Shown: positions 1-8,573, numbered from the stretch's first letter. The stretch is 64,000 nucleotides of DNA from Ilumatobacteraceae bacterium (GCA_021299715.1 JAJTEL010000002.1:434001-498000); one strand, 5' to 3'. Numbers and translations are program-made. Notes: generated by a model not told the origin, from the sequence alone.

Positions 1-1085
1 GCAAAGCATGCTTGCACAACGCCGAATCCGCGCATGGCACCACACGGTGGATTGTTCGTGCGAACGGCATAACCGTCAACAATTGCATTGTGACAAACGT
101 ATGGACCTTGCGTGTGCGTGACTCCATTAATGAGAACGGCCGATGATGTGGACGCATACGCTCCACCGTCGAAAACAAAACGGGCTTCAATCTTGATGAG
201 TTTTCCGTTTTGGTCTGCGTGATGTCGCATCCATACCTTTGCAGGGTGGCGGTGGACATGGCCGAAGAAACTCTCTTCACGTCCGTACTGCATCTTGACT
301 GGTCGTTTGGTGCGAAGTGCTAACAGCGCAGTGTGCACCTGAAGGCTGATGTCTTCTCGCGCACCAAATGCACCGCCAACGCCGCCGAGAACCAAACGAA
401 CCCTGTTCTCTGGCAAACCAAGACACGCGGCCATTTGTTTTTGGTCCTCATGAAGCCATTGGGTGGCTACATGAACTTCTACGCCGTGTCCATCATGGTC
501 GGGAAATCCGAGAGCGGCTTCAGTACCAAGAAACGCCTGATCTTGCATTCCGATGTCATAGGTTCCTTCAACAACAATCGGACCAGTAGCACTGACGTCG
601 CCTGCAACAATTCGTTGATGACGTATGAGATTTCCATCGGGATGTATTGCGGGAACTGTTCCTGAGATGGCATCTTCTGGCTCTGACAGAACCGGCAACA
701 ACTCATATTCAACTTTTATTGCAGCCAATGCTCGGCGACAAGTTTCTGGATGATCGGCGGCAACAGCAGCTATTGGCTCACCCATATAACGAACGATGTC
801 GCGGGCAAAGACGGGTTGGTCTTGGCTGATGAGTCCGTACGTGGGAAGTCCCGGAACATCGTCGGCGGTAATGATGGTTTCGACACCCGTGATCTTCCAT
901 GCTTCGCTGTAGTCAATAGAGATGATTCGCGCGTGAGCGTGTGGAGATCGCAGAGTCGCACCCCACAGCATATTTTCTGCATTGAGGTCTGATGTGAACG
1001 AGAAGTCGCCGCGTACCTTGGCTGCTCCGTCCGGGCGAAGCGCACTATTCCCAAGTACATCTCTTCGTGTTTTGGTAATTGTCAT
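1..1085 (-). CDS. Xanthine dehydrogenase-type molybdopterin-binding subunit (partial)
   Basis: Large catalytic subunit of a xanthine oxidase family molybdenum hydroxylase; such enzymes hydroxylate purines or other N-heterocycles. Translating the reverse strand from the ATG at 1085 gives about 361 residues, starting MTITKTRRDVLGNSALRPDG, before the gene leaves the window; the family is usually near 750 residues, so the C-terminal half is missing. The visible part has the cofactor-contacting signatures GGVGGAFGARED (near residues 237-248) and GAMRGFG close to the edge. The start overlaps the stop of the 2Fe-2S subunit gene by four bases (ATGA), so it is translationally coupled and last in the visible operon. 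Substrate cannot be fixed from sequence; neighbours favour a purine-like or related ring. Confidence 0.9.
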   Translation of the reverse strand, partial: MTITKTRRDVLGNSALRPDGAAKVRGDFSFTSDLNAENMLWGATLRSPHAHARIISIDYSEAWKITGVETIITADDVPGLPTYGLISQDQPVFARDIVRYMGEPIAAVAADHPETCRRALAAIKVEYELLPVLSEPEDAISGTVPAIHPDGNLIRHQRIVAGDVSATGPIVVEGTYDIGMQDQAFLGTEAALGFPDHDGHGVEVHVATQWLHEDQKQMAACLGLPENRVRLVLGGVGGAFGAREDISLQVHTALLALRTKRPVKMQYGREESFFGHVHRHPAKVWMRHHADQNGKLIKIEARFVFDGGAYASTSSAVLINGVTHTQGPYVCHNAIVDGYAVRTNNPPCGAMRGFGVVQACF

Positions 1086-1570
1086 GACTCAACTCCGTTG
1101 CGAGAGGCGATGACTGCGTCGACGGCAGCAAAAATTCGTCCGTAGCCGGTGCAACGACAAATATTTCCTGACAACGCTTCTTTTACTTCTAGTTCTGATG
1201 GTGAATGGTTCTGGTCGAGCAAGTGATGAACTGCCATGACAAGTCCAGGAGTGCAAAACCCGCACTGAACTGCGCCTTCTGTAATGAATGCTTCTTGGAC
1301 ATCTGTAAGCGTGCCATCTGAATTTAGACCCTCAACGGTTGCAATCTCACAATTCACTGCACTTGCGGCCATCACTAAACAACTACAAACTGACTCACCG
1401 TTAACAAAAACAGTGCAACTTCCACATTCGCCTTGCTCACAAGCACCTTTTGCACCTGGAAGACCGAGTCGTTCACGCAATACGTACAGCAGGCTCTCAC
1501 CAATCCACGCATCTGCTACCTGATGTTCAACTCCATTTACTGTGAGTGAATAGAACTCGGCTGAACTCAT
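1082..1570 (-). CDS. Xanthine dehydrogenase-type 2Fe-2S subunit
   Basis: Small iron-sulfur subunit that passes electrons from the molybdenum centre to FAD. The 162-residue length is normal for the family. The plant-type ferredoxin cluster ligands are C44, C49, C52 and C62 or C64 (CEQGECGSC region), and the helical second-cluster domain has CGFC (103-106) and CRC (138-140). It sits between the FAD and molybdenum subunit genes with four-base overlaps on both sides, the order expected for a three-gene xdh-type operon. The related CoxS-type subunits share the same layout, so family is certain but substrate is not. Confidence 0.93.
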   Translation of the reverse strand: MSSAEFYSLTVNGVEHQVADAWIGESLLYVLRERLGLPGAKGACEQGECGSCTVFVNGESVCSCLVMAASAVNCEIATVEGLNSDGTLTDVQEAFITEGAVQCGFCTPGLVMAVHHLLDQNHSPSELEVKEALSGNICRCTGYGRIFAAVDAVIASRNGVES

Positions 1571-2406
1571 GACTGAACTCCTCTTTGTACCAAACGTTGC
1601 GCAAGAACACCCACAGCATGACGTCGGTAGACCGCTGTAGAACGATGATCATCGATTGGCTTCGACTCTTGCGACACAAGTCGTCCAAACTCTTTTGCTA
1701 CGTCGTCAGAAACTGACCCGTCGGCTGCAAGATTTTGAGAAAGAAACTGCTCAGCATGTGGACACCGCAACACCGTGGGACCAACGCTGCCGAGAGCAAT
1801 TCGTGGGGATCCGTCTTGTAACGCAAAACAGGCAGAAGCAACGGAAATAACCATTGCATTGCGTACGCCCACCTTGGCGTACCCCTGTCGGCCATTACGG
1901 ATGGGGAGTGTGACGCCAAGAATGATTTCGTTTTGTTCTCGCGAATTCCTCTTTGGTCCCACCATGAAGTCCGAAACAGGTACATCTCGTGTTGTGTTCA
2001 CTGAGGCTAAATGCACGATTGCATCTAAAGCTGATAGCACTGGTAGAGAGTCTCCTGCAGGCGAACAAGTTCCTAAGTTTCCGCCAATTGAACCTGCGGC
2101 ACGAATCTGAGGTGAGCCCACCGTTCGCGCAGCCTGAGCAAGCGCAGGTACCAGTTGTGCGAGTTCGCCAGACTCCATGTGTTTATAGGGGACCGCAGAA
2201 CCAATGAAGACTGTGCCCGCCACCTTGTTCAGTGACCATTGAGATAATTCGGGTACGTGACGAAGGGCGATGACATCGTTTGGCTTGCGATGGTTGAAGT
2301 TGACTTCCACCATCAGATCGGTGCCACCGGCCAGCAGCGTTGCACCAGGCGTATCGGACAACATTTGCGTTGCTTCTGAAAGACTTGTAGGAAGAAGAAC
2401 AGGCAC
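1567..2406 (-). CDS. Xanthine dehydrogenase-type FAD-binding subunit
   Basis: FAD-binding subunit (CoxM/XdhB type) of the molybdenum hydroxylase, 279 residues. The two flavin-contact motifs are visible: LLAGGTDLMVE near residues 24-34 and GSIGGNLGTCSPAGD near 104-118, and the C-terminal CO_deh_flav_C domain follows. The start lies two bases after the stop of the amidohydrolase gene, so it belongs to the same leftward operon. Together with the next two genes it makes a complete three-subunit enzyme; in established systems electrons leave through this FAD to NAD or another acceptor. Confidence 0.92.
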   Translation of the reverse strand: MPVLLPTSLSEATQMLSDTPGATLLAGGTDLMVEVNFNHRKPNDVIALRHVPELSQWSLNKVAGTVFIGSAVPYKHMESGELAQLVPALAQAARTVGSPQIRAAGSIGGNLGTCSPAGDSLPVLSALDAIVHLASVNTTRDVPVSDFMVGPKRNSREQNEIILGVTLPIRNGRQGYAKVGVRNAMVISVASACFALQDGSPRIALGSVGPTVLRCPHAEQFLSQNLAADGSVSDDVAKEFGRLVSQESKPIDDHRSTAVYRRHAVGVLAQRLVQRGVQS

Positions 2407-2408
2407 GG

Positions 2409-3470
2409 CTACAACCTTTCGTGCAGTTTCTTGGCTGCTTCCGCAGCCTTCATGGTGATTTCGTGAAAATCGAAAGATGTGGGGACTCCATCGTGAACAA
2501 CAGATTTCCCATCAATCGTCACGTGTGTTGCGCGAACTCCGGGAGTAAAAGCCAAATGCCATGGACTGTCAACGTCTGCATACGTCCATGTCACCGTGTC
2601 GTTAACAACTTCCGGGAAGAAGTGCTGACCATTAGACAGCCACTGCCACGCGGTGTCCGGCGAAGCAGTGATGTCGTCCTCACGATGTCGAACATAGGCC
2701 AGTCGGAATTCCTCCAACATGTCTGCACCAATTCCATCTGTTCCAAGAATGATGCGGTTTTCTCTACGAGCCGGTTGTGCATAGCCCACCGAGTTGTTCA
2801 TGTTTGAACGAGGATTGTGTGCAATGGTGCCGGGGAGTGATTGGGTGAGATGCACAGCATGGACGAGTAGCCAGTTGTCTGTAGCCAAGGATTGAAGACG
2901 TTCTCCAGCATCTGCGTCGTCGGAACCTTCAGCAACATGAATGTGAACGCCGGTGTTGTATCGCGCTGCCAGATCGGCGGCGGCTTCAAGAGTCTCGTTG
3001 GAACATGTGAATGCGGCATGGACTCCGACCATTCCACGACCTCCCGAAGCGAGATACCTCTCATTTTCAGTAAGTCCGCGCCGCGCGGCATCGGTCATGC
3101 GTGAATTGGGGTCAACAACTGACGACAAATCGTTGTGGTTCCAGCGGTCCGTTACTCCGTAACTCAAGTTGTATCGAATGCCCACGAAATCGCAAGCGGC
3201 CGCTATGGCATCGAGTGATCCTTCAATAGCAGTGGGACTTTCGTGATGATCGATGATGGCTGTTGTGCCATTGAGCAGTGCTTCGGCGGCCCCTAGAGCT
3301 GCTGACCAATAAATGATGTCGAGATCTAGAGCCGCGTCGAGTCGCCACCAAACATTTTCAAGAATTGACATGAAGTTCGTTGGTGTCTGCGGTGGAGCCG
3401 GCATACCCCGTGCGAGAGATGAATACAGGTGGTGATGCCCGCATACAAGACCAGATGTTGTAAAAGACAT
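2409..3470 (-). CDS. SsnA-like amidohydrolase, N-terminally short
   Basis: Metal-dependent amidohydrolase of the SsnA / guanine-deaminase-like branch, 353 residues from the ATG at 3470. Metal and active-site elements are in order: HxH at residues 12-14, a DHH segment at 75-77, HVAE at 178-181, a conserved histidine at 204 and the D of GTDG at 245. Family members are usually about 440 residues with 50-60 residues before HxH that form part of the beta-sandwich; here only 11 are present, because the upstream carbamoylase gene ends one base before this start. The C-terminal beta segment is kept. SsnA sits beside xdh genes in the E. coli purine-related cluster, which supports a role on a purine-like substrate. 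Catalysis and substrate remain inferred. Confidence 0.85.
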   Translation of the reverse strand: MSFTTSGLVCGHHHLYSSLARGMPAPPQTPTNFMSILENVWWRLDAALDLDIIYWSAALGAAEALLNGTTAIIDHHESPTAIEGSLDAIAAACDFVGIRYNLSYGVTDRWNHNDLSSVVDPNSRMTDAARRGLTENERYLASGGRGMVGVHAAFTCSNETLEAAADLAARYNTGVHIHVAEGSDDADAGERLQSLATDNWLLVHAVHLTQSLPGTIAHNPRSNMNNSVGYAQPARRENRIILGTDGIGADMLEEFRLAYVRHREDDITASPDTAWQWLSNGQHFFPEVVNDTVTWTYADVDSPWHLAFTPGVRATHVTIDGKSVVHDGVPTSFDFHEITMKAAEAAKKLHERL

Positions 3471-3471
3471 A

Positions 3472-4395
3472 TCAGTCAATGACCACGCCGCGTTGCGATG
3501 TAATTCGCCCGTACACCTCAGGACGTCGATACTTATCGAAATCAAAGAGTGTTCCCGTGTAACGGCGGCACCAATCAAGATCACATCGAGCAGTAATCAG
3601 TTCATCGTCGGTGGTGAAAGCTTGAGCAACTATTTGGCCAGATGGGGCAACAATCATGCTTTGTCCCAGTGAGTCGACGCCTTCTTCTACACCACCTTTA
3701 GCAACACCAATAACCCATGTTCCGTTCTGATAGGCACCCGACTGCATGACGAGTGCATTGTGAAAGCCTTGAAGAATGTCTTGGCTTGGATCGGGCACGT
3801 AATGGATAGGGGTGTTGTAGCCACACAAAATCATCTCTACGCCTTGAAGACCCATGACGCGGTATGTCTCTGGCCAGCGGCGATCGTTGCAAATCATCAT
3901 GCCCATACGACTACCGAATGCATTCCACACTCCGAAACCTTCCATTGACGGCTCGAAGTAATAACGCTCGGCATGTTGGAAAGGACGATCAGGTTCATTT
4001 GTCTCGTGGCCGGGAATGTGCACCTTGCGATACTTGGCAACCACGGATCCATCTTTTTCTACGAGAATTTGAGTGTTGAATCTGCGTCCATCGTCAGTGA
4101 GTTCGGCGTATCCCAGACAGAACCCAATACCTAACTTCTTTGCTTCGTCAAATAACGGCTGAGTAACCGGTGATGGCATCGCAGTTTCATACCAATGGTC
4201 GGCGTCAGTGATGTTGTCAAGAAACCAGCGCGGAAAAAAGGTTGTGAGTGCCAATTCGGGGAACACAACGAGATCGCAATTAGATGTGTGGGCCTGACGT
4301 AAGAGAGCCAGTAACCGCTGAACAACTTCTTCTCGTGTGTGTTCTTTTTGAATGGGGCCTAACTGCGCGGCCCCCACTGTTATGACGCGGCTCAT
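3472..4395 (-). CDS. N-carbamoyl-D-amino-acid amidohydrolase family (nitrilase fold)
   Basis: Carbon-nitrogen hydrolase that removes a carbamoyl group, releasing ammonia and CO2 from N-carbamoyl amino acids or ureido acids. The 307-residue length and the segments VFPELALTTFFPRW, YRKVHIPGH and MICNDRRWPE closely follow the Agrobacterium D-carbamoylase family; the Glu-Lys-Cys triad is E47, K124 and C169. The ATG at 4395 overlaps the upstream stop by four bases, which decides the start over an in-frame ATG seven codons earlier. Stereospecificity cannot be read from sequence, and beta-ureidopropionase-like use is possible. It lies in the operon with a second carbamoylase of unrelated fold. Confidence 0.9.
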   Translation of the reverse strand: MSRVITVGAAQLGPIQKEHTREEVVQRLLALLRQAHTSNCDLVVFPELALTTFFPRWFLDNITDADHWYETAMPSPVTQPLFDEAKKLGIGFCLGYAELTDDGRRFNTQILVEKDGSVVAKYRKVHIPGHETNEPDRPFQHAERYYFEPSMEGFGVWNAFGSRMGMMICNDRRWPETYRVMGLQGVEMILCGYNTPIHYVPDPSQDILQGFHNALVMQSGAYQNGTWVIGVAKGGVEEGVDSLGQSMIVAPSGQIVAQAFTTDDELITARCDLDWCRRYTGTLFDFDKYRRPEVYGRITSQRGVVID

Positions 4396-5648
4396 GCAAT
4401 TGTCTCCATTGTGCAAAGGGTCAGCATTGTGTGGAGCAACAAGTTGGCTCCAGCTTCGAGATCTTTGTCGTCGGTGTGTTCGGCGGGATTGTGGCTAATT
4501 CCGGAGACGCTGGGAACAAAAATCATGGCGGTCGGGCAGACGCGGGCCAGCATTTGTGCGTCGTGACCTGCTCCGCTAGGAAGTCGCATCACACTGTGAT
4601 TGTTCTCTTTTGCGAGATTCTCTATCAGCGACACAATTGATTCATCAAAGACCACTGGTTCGAAGCGTGCCAACTGGCGCGAAGTGATGGTGACTCCTTC
4701 GCTCACTTCCAACATGTGCATGTGCTCTTTAATTTCCGCTTCAGCTTTCTGTAGCAAGGCCTCGTCGGTATTACGTACATCAAGCGTGAGCACGGCTTTT
4801 GCTGGCACAACATTGATGAGGTTTGGATGAAGATCGATTTTGCCCACTGTGCACACTTGGTTCCCTCCATACCGAGAGGCAAGATCTCGAAGGAAGACCG
4901 CAATGTTTGCAGCAACGTAGGCCGGGTCGTGACGCAATGCCATTGGTGTGGTGCCCGCGTGGTTGGATTGGCCAGAAATAGTGACCTCTTGCCAAGAGAT
5001 TCCTTGTACGCCAGTTACTGCGCCAATGGTGATGTTTTGTTGTTCAAGAACGGGGCCCTGTTCGATGTGTAGTTCTACGAAGGCATGAGGAGCATGAGCG
5101 GGACACGGAGTAGCACCGTTGTAACCAATTCGTTCTAACTCGTCGCCAACCCGGGCGCCATCTATTCCAATAGTGTCCAGTGCAGTTTCAACATCTAAGC
5201 CGCCAACAAACACCAGAGATCCAAACATGTCGGGTGCGAAACGTGCACCTTCTTCGTTCGTGTAAAAAGCAACTGCAAGTGGTCGCTGGGGAGTGATGTT
5301 GTTGTCCTGGCAGGTTTGTATTACTTCAAGACCAGCGAGAACACCTAGGTTGCCGTCGTACTTGCCGCCAGTGCGAACGGTGTCGATGTGGGAGCCGGTC
5401 ATCACAGGAGTTCCTGAGCCCACGTTCCAAGTGCCCACAACGTTGCCTACAACATCAATGGAGATCTCTAGACCGAGCTCGGACATCCACGCGACAACGA
5501 GGTCTCGACCAAATTTGTCGTCGTCGGTAAGAGCCAGACGAGCACACCCTCCACCGTCAATGGCTCCGATGCTGGCTAAGTCCATGAGGCGCTGCTTCAG
5601 ACGGGGATAGTTGACCGAGTAGGTCCGAAGGTCCGTCGTCGTGGGCAT
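4392..5648 (-). CDS. M20 amidase: N-carbamoyl-L-amino-acid hydrolase / allantoate amidohydrolase family
   Basis: Binuclear metal amidohydrolase of the HyuC/AllC branch of peptidase family M20, 418 residues. Metal ligands are visible as H87 and D98 (GSHIDTVRTGGKYDG), the NEEG at 131-134, H194 in HIEQGP and the late histidine of GISHNPAE; a GAGHDAQ motif precedes it. The family cleaves ureido groups of N-carbamoyl-L-amino acids, allantoate or ureidoglycolate. It is the first gene of the leftward catabolic operon. The ATG at 5648 is chosen because a TACACT hexamer ends six bases upstream; an in-frame ATG 27 codons earlier would add an unconserved tail. Confidence 0.92.
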   Translation of the reverse strand: MPTTTDLRTYSVNYPRLKQRLMDLASIGAIDGGGCARLALTDDDKFGRDLVVAWMSELGLEISIDVVGNVVGTWNVGSGTPVMTGSHIDTVRTGGKYDGNLGVLAGLEVIQTCQDNNITPQRPLAVAFYTNEEGARFAPDMFGSLVFVGGLDVETALDTIGIDGARVGDELERIGYNGATPCPAHAPHAFVELHIEQGPVLEQQNITIGAVTGVQGISWQEVTISGQSNHAGTTPMALRHDPAYVAANIAVFLRDLASRYGGNQVCTVGKIDLHPNLINVVPAKAVLTLDVRNTDEALLQKAEAEIKEHMHMLEVSEGVTITSRQLARFEPVVFDESIVSLIENLAKENNHSVMRLPSGAGHDAQMLARVCPTAMIFVPSVSGISHNPAEHTDDKDLEAGANLLLHTMLTLCTMETIA

Positions 5649-5654
5649 AGGCAA

Positions 5655-5660
5655 AGTGTA
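5655..5660 (-). promoter_or_regulatory. -10 element TACACT of the catabolic operon
   Basis: TACACT on the reverse strand ends six bases before the ATG at 5648, with no Shine-Dalgarno sequence, consistent with a leaderless transcript for the carbamoylase-xdh operon. Confidence 0.55.
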
Positions 5661-5759
5661 CGAAATGTAAAAGGGAAAAGGCTGAACTATTGGGTCTAGG
5701 CAAATGTCGGGCCCACAGGTGGTCGCCACCGTAGGGTTTCAGAAGCCTAGGGAGGTGCT
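5661..5759. promoter_or_regulatory. Divergent control region with small dyad
   Basis: Intergenic stretch between the leftward catabolic operon and the rightward aminotransferase gene. It holds a dyad GGTGG-TCG-CCACC at 5718-5730, a possible operator, and CTAGGC at 5696-5701 that can pair with GCCTAG at 5745-5750 next to the GGGAGG ribosome site at 5750-5755. No -35 element is obvious. Function is inferred from position only. Confidence 0.35.
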
Positions 5760-7103
5760 ATGAATCGCGTGCGTTTACGTGAACAGATGGACCGAGAAGT
5801 GCAGTTGTTTGAATCACGGAATCCGCGTTCGCGCGATTTGGCCCAGTTGGCGCAACAGAACTTGGTGTCGGGGGTACCCATGCCGTGGATGGCGCGATGG
5901 CCCGGACCCTTTCCGGTGTTCTTTCAGCACGCAGCAGGGGCAACATTCCACGATGTAGATGGCCACGAGTACGTGGACTTCTGCCTGGGGGATACAGGCG
6001 CCATGACGGGCCATGCATTGCCCCAGGTAGCTGAAGCACTTCACCGACAGGCCAGTGCGGGCATCACCACCATGTTGCCAAATGATGATTCTGTGTGGGT
6101 GGCCCAGGAACTCAGTCGTCGATTCGGGCTACCGAAGTGGCAGTTTGCAATGACAGCCACCGACGCCAACAGGTTCGTTCTGCGTTTTTCGCGGCACCTG
6201 ACGAAGCGGCCAAAAATTGCTGTGATTGATTGGTGCTATCACGGAACGGTTGATGAAACACTCGCAGTTCTCGATCACGATGGTTCGGTGATTCCGCGGC
6301 CGGGAGCACTTGGCCCCGCGTTTCATCCCCGAGACACCACGGTGGTCATTCCATTCAATGATCTCGTTGCGCTTGAAAAAGCGTTAGCGGTCGGTGATGT
6401 GGCATGCCTGTTGATGGAACCTGCGCTAACGAATATCGGCATCGTTCTCCCTGAAGATGGGTACCTCGCTTCAGTGCGGGACATCACTCGCCGTCACGGA
6501 GTGCTTCTCATTATCGATGAGACGCACACCATTTGCGCGGGTCCCGGCGGTTGCACTCGTGAATGGAATTTGGAGCCTGATTTCTTCGTGATTGGAAAAC
6601 CTATTGGTGGGGGAATGCCAGCCGCGGTGTACGGAATGAGTGCAGACGTGGCGGAACGCTTAGAAAAATCTCTTGTTGTAGACGATGTGGATGTCTCTGG
6701 TGTTGGGGGAACGCTTACGGGAAACGCATTGGCGATGGCGGCTATTAGAGCCACGCTGTCGAGCACACTCTTGCAATCTGATTTCGACTACATGATTCCG
6801 CTAGCCACCGAGTGGACGAAGGGCGTACGAGATGCGTACACGCGAGTGGGATTTGAATGGCATGTTCAGCAGTTGGGTTGCAGAGCCGAGTACTGGTTTT
6901 GTCCACCGCCTAAGAATGGACGGCAGGCAGCAGAAAGCATTGATCATGACCTTGACGCTTATCTCCATCTGTTCTGTCTGAACCGCGGAATTCTTTTAAC
7001 TCCATTTCATAACATGGCGTTGATGTCGCCTAGCCATAACAAACAACATGTCCATATCCACACTGAGGTGTTTAACCAGGCAATGGACACTTTGGTTCCA
7101 TAA
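5760..7103 (+). CDS. Class III PLP-dependent aminotransferase
   Basis: Fold-type I aminotransferase, class III (glutamate-1-semialdehyde-aminomutase-like branch), 447 residues. IIDETH (251-256) carries the pyridine-nitrogen aspartate D253, and VIGKPIGGG carries the Schiff-base lysine K280; a GGTLTGNALAMAA segment follows. The ATG is preceded four bases away by a strong GGGAGG ribosome site, unlike the leaderless-looking genes around it. It faces the leftward carbamoylase-xdh operon, so it may transaminate the amino acid or beta-amino acid freed there; that is inference. It is not the heme-pathway HemL, because the sequence diverges around the active site and there are no tetrapyrrole neighbours. 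Confidence 0.85.
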   Translation: MNRVRLREQMDREVQLFESRNPRSRDLAQLAQQNLVSGVPMPWMARWPGPFPVFFQHAAGATFHDVDGHEYVDFCLGDTGAMTGHALPQVAEALHRQASAGITTMLPNDDSVWVAQELSRRFGLPKWQFAMTATDANRFVLRFSRHLTKRPKIAVIDWCYHGTVDETLAVLDHDGSVIPRPGALGPAFHPRDTTVVIPFNDLVALEKALAVGDVACLLMEPALTNIGIVLPEDGYLASVRDITRRHGVLLIIDETHTICAGPGGCTREWNLEPDFFVIGKPIGGGMPAAVYGMSADVAERLEKSLVVDDVDVSGVGGTLTGNALAMAAIRATLSSTLLQSDFDYMIPLATEWTKGVRDAYTRVGFEWHVQQLGCRAEYWFCPPPKNGRQAAESIDHDLDAYLHLFCLNRGILLTPFHNMALMSPSHNKQHVHIHTEVFNQAMDTLVP

Positions 7104-7105
7104 TT

Positions 7106-7834
7106 ATGGAAGGCATCGAGATTATTTGGATTATTGCTGTAGTAGCGGTGTCTGCTTTTGCACAGTCGTTAGCTGGTTTTGGTTTTGGCTTGCTGGCCGT
7201 TCCGCTTATGACGCTGTTCGTCGATGCACACGACGCCGTCATCGTTGCAACAATGATTGGTGCAGTATCAACAATTGCGCAAGCAATTCTTGATAGAGAA
7301 CATTGTGAATGGCCAACGGCTCGCCGTCTATCAATTGCGGCGTACGCAGGAATGCCCCTTGGTCTCTTCGCATTCGTGATTGTTTCGGAATCGGCAATGC
7401 GTCTTGTTTTGGGCATTGTTGTACTTCTTGCCACTCTTGTTCTCGCACGAGGATTTACTTTCACAGGACAATCACGGTTCGTGGAATGGATAATGGGAGT
7501 AATGAGCGGAGTTCTCTCCACGTCCACATCAACGAACGGCCCACCGTTGGTGTTTCTCCTGCAGGCGAGACAAATGGAAGCACACACATTTCGTGCGACC
7601 ATTAACACCGTCTTTGCGTTATCAAATTTTGGTGCGATTTCTTTATTTGCTATTTCTGGAAATGTGGAGGCAAACGGAATAGTGGCAGCCGCGGCATCTC
7701 TGCCTATTTTGTTTCTTGCGCTTCGCGCGGGTTACGCATTACGTCCACGTGTGGACGGAGCAGTGTTCAAAAAACTGGTTCTTGTCATGCTTGTGTTGTC
7801 GGGAGTCAGTGTTTTAACTTCTGCGTTTGCGTAG
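7106..7834 (+). CDS. TauE/SafE family membrane permease
   Basis: Predicted inner-membrane transporter of the sulfite exporter TauE/SafE family, 242 residues with about seven or eight hydrophobic segments. It starts with the family-typical SLAGFGFGLLAVPLM stretch (near residues 20-34), and a second half begins around GVLSTSTSTNGPPLVF, matching the family's internal duplication and its conserved NGPP motif. It begins two bases after the aminotransferase stop, so both are probably on one transcript. Family members export small anions such as sulfite or sulfoacetate; in this context it may move a product or substrate of the catabolic block, but the sequence does not show which. Confidence 0.85.
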   Translation: MEGIEIIWIIAVVAVSAFAQSLAGFGFGLLAVPLMTLFVDAHDAVIVATMIGAVSTIAQAILDREHCEWPTARRLSIAAYAGMPLGLFAFVIVSESAMRLVLGIVVLLATLVLARGFTFTGQSRFVEWIMGVMSGVLSTSTSTNGPPLVFLLQARQMEAHTFRATINTVFALSNFGAISLFAISGNVEANGIVAAAASLPILFLALRAGYALRPRVDGAVFKKLVLVMLVLSGVSVLTSAFA

Positions 7835-8560
7835 TTAATCGTGTCCGAACATTGTGAGCCAGGCTTCTTTGGTCTTAGGTTTAAAGACATAGTTATGCGC
7901 CTTCACATCGCTGAGTCGGGCAGCGGGTGGTTCGGAGTACCTATGTCCAGGCAAGACAACTGTCTCGTCGGGAAGTGTCGCTAGACGTGACAAACTCTCG
8001 TACATCTGCCCAACATCTGATCCGGGCAAATCGGTGCGACCACAACCGTCCAAAAACAGAGTGTCGCCCGATACGAGACATCCGTTCACCAGAAAGCATT
8101 GGCTACCAGGAGTATGGCCCGGAGTGTGAACGAGAACTATTTCAAGTTCCCCAACTGTGACGATGTCACCCGATGCGTGGGCCACTAGGTCCTTTTCACT
8201 CAAGCCTGTCGTTCTGACCACCCAGGGAACTTCATTTTCATTGACATGTATGGGGACATTGCATTCCTCAAGAAGAGATGAAATTCCCTGAATTGTGTGC
8301 CCCATCATGCTGCCGCCAATGTGGTCTGCGTGATAGTGGCTAGCGAGAGCTCCAACGACTTTCATTCCATCGTCTTCTGCAATTGCAACAAGGTCGTGCA
8401 CTGCATAGGCCGGGTCCACAATCACGCACTCACCAGAATCTCGATCTCCGAGCAAATAGGCGAAGTTGACCATCTGCGTAGCCATCATGTCGCCCTGTGC
8501 GAAATCCTGACCACTTAACAATTGGCGAAAGTAGAAGCGATGGCTCTCTGTGGTGCTCAT
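7835..8560 (-). CDS. Metallo-beta-lactamase-fold hydrolase, glyoxalase II-like
   Basis: MBL-fold enzyme of 241 residues. The metal motif SHYHADHIGG gives H75, H77, D79 and H80; further ligands lie in HTPGHTPGS, SGDTLF (bridging Asp) and PGHRYSEP. The GCGRTDLPGSD segment is typical of the glyoxalase II / persulfide dioxygenase-like branch, so it may act on a thioester or persulfide, but the exact substrate is not determined. Its stop abuts the stop of the permease gene, and its start lies 18 bases from the divergent ProA-like gene. Reverse-strand TATTCT ends seven bases upstream of the ATG. Confidence 0.88.
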   Translation of the reverse strand: MSTTESHRFYFRQLLSGQDFAQGDMMATQMVNFAYLLGDRDSGECVIVDPAYAVHDLVAIAEDDGMKVVGALASHYHADHIGGSMMGHTIQGISSLLEECNVPIHVNENEVPWVVRTTGLSEKDLVAHASGDIVTVGELEIVLVHTPGHTPGSQCFLVNGCLVSGDTLFLDGCGRTDLPGSDVGQMYESLSRLATLPDETVVLPGHRYSEPPAARLSDVKAHNYVFKPKTKEAWLTMFGHD

Positions 8561-8566
8561 TCAGAG

Positions 8567-8573
8567 CAGAATA
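8567..8573. promoter_or_regulatory. Overlapping bidirectional -10 elements
   Basis: Reverse-strand TATTCT (8568-8573) ends seven bases before the ATG at 8560, and forward CAGAAT (8567-8572) ends six bases before the ATG at 8579. The two predicted -10 hexamers occupy nearly the same base pairs, so the genes would compete for polymerase. Confidence 0.45.

Noticed and set aside
5760-7103. Aminotransferase as HemL of heme synthesis
   Set aside because: Class III signatures fit, but sequence outside them and the catabolic neighbourhood do not support the heme enzyme.
7072-7608. Reverse open frame of 178 codons across the TauE permease gene
   Set aside because: Antisense shadow of a membrane-protein gene; no start signal and no recognisable domain.
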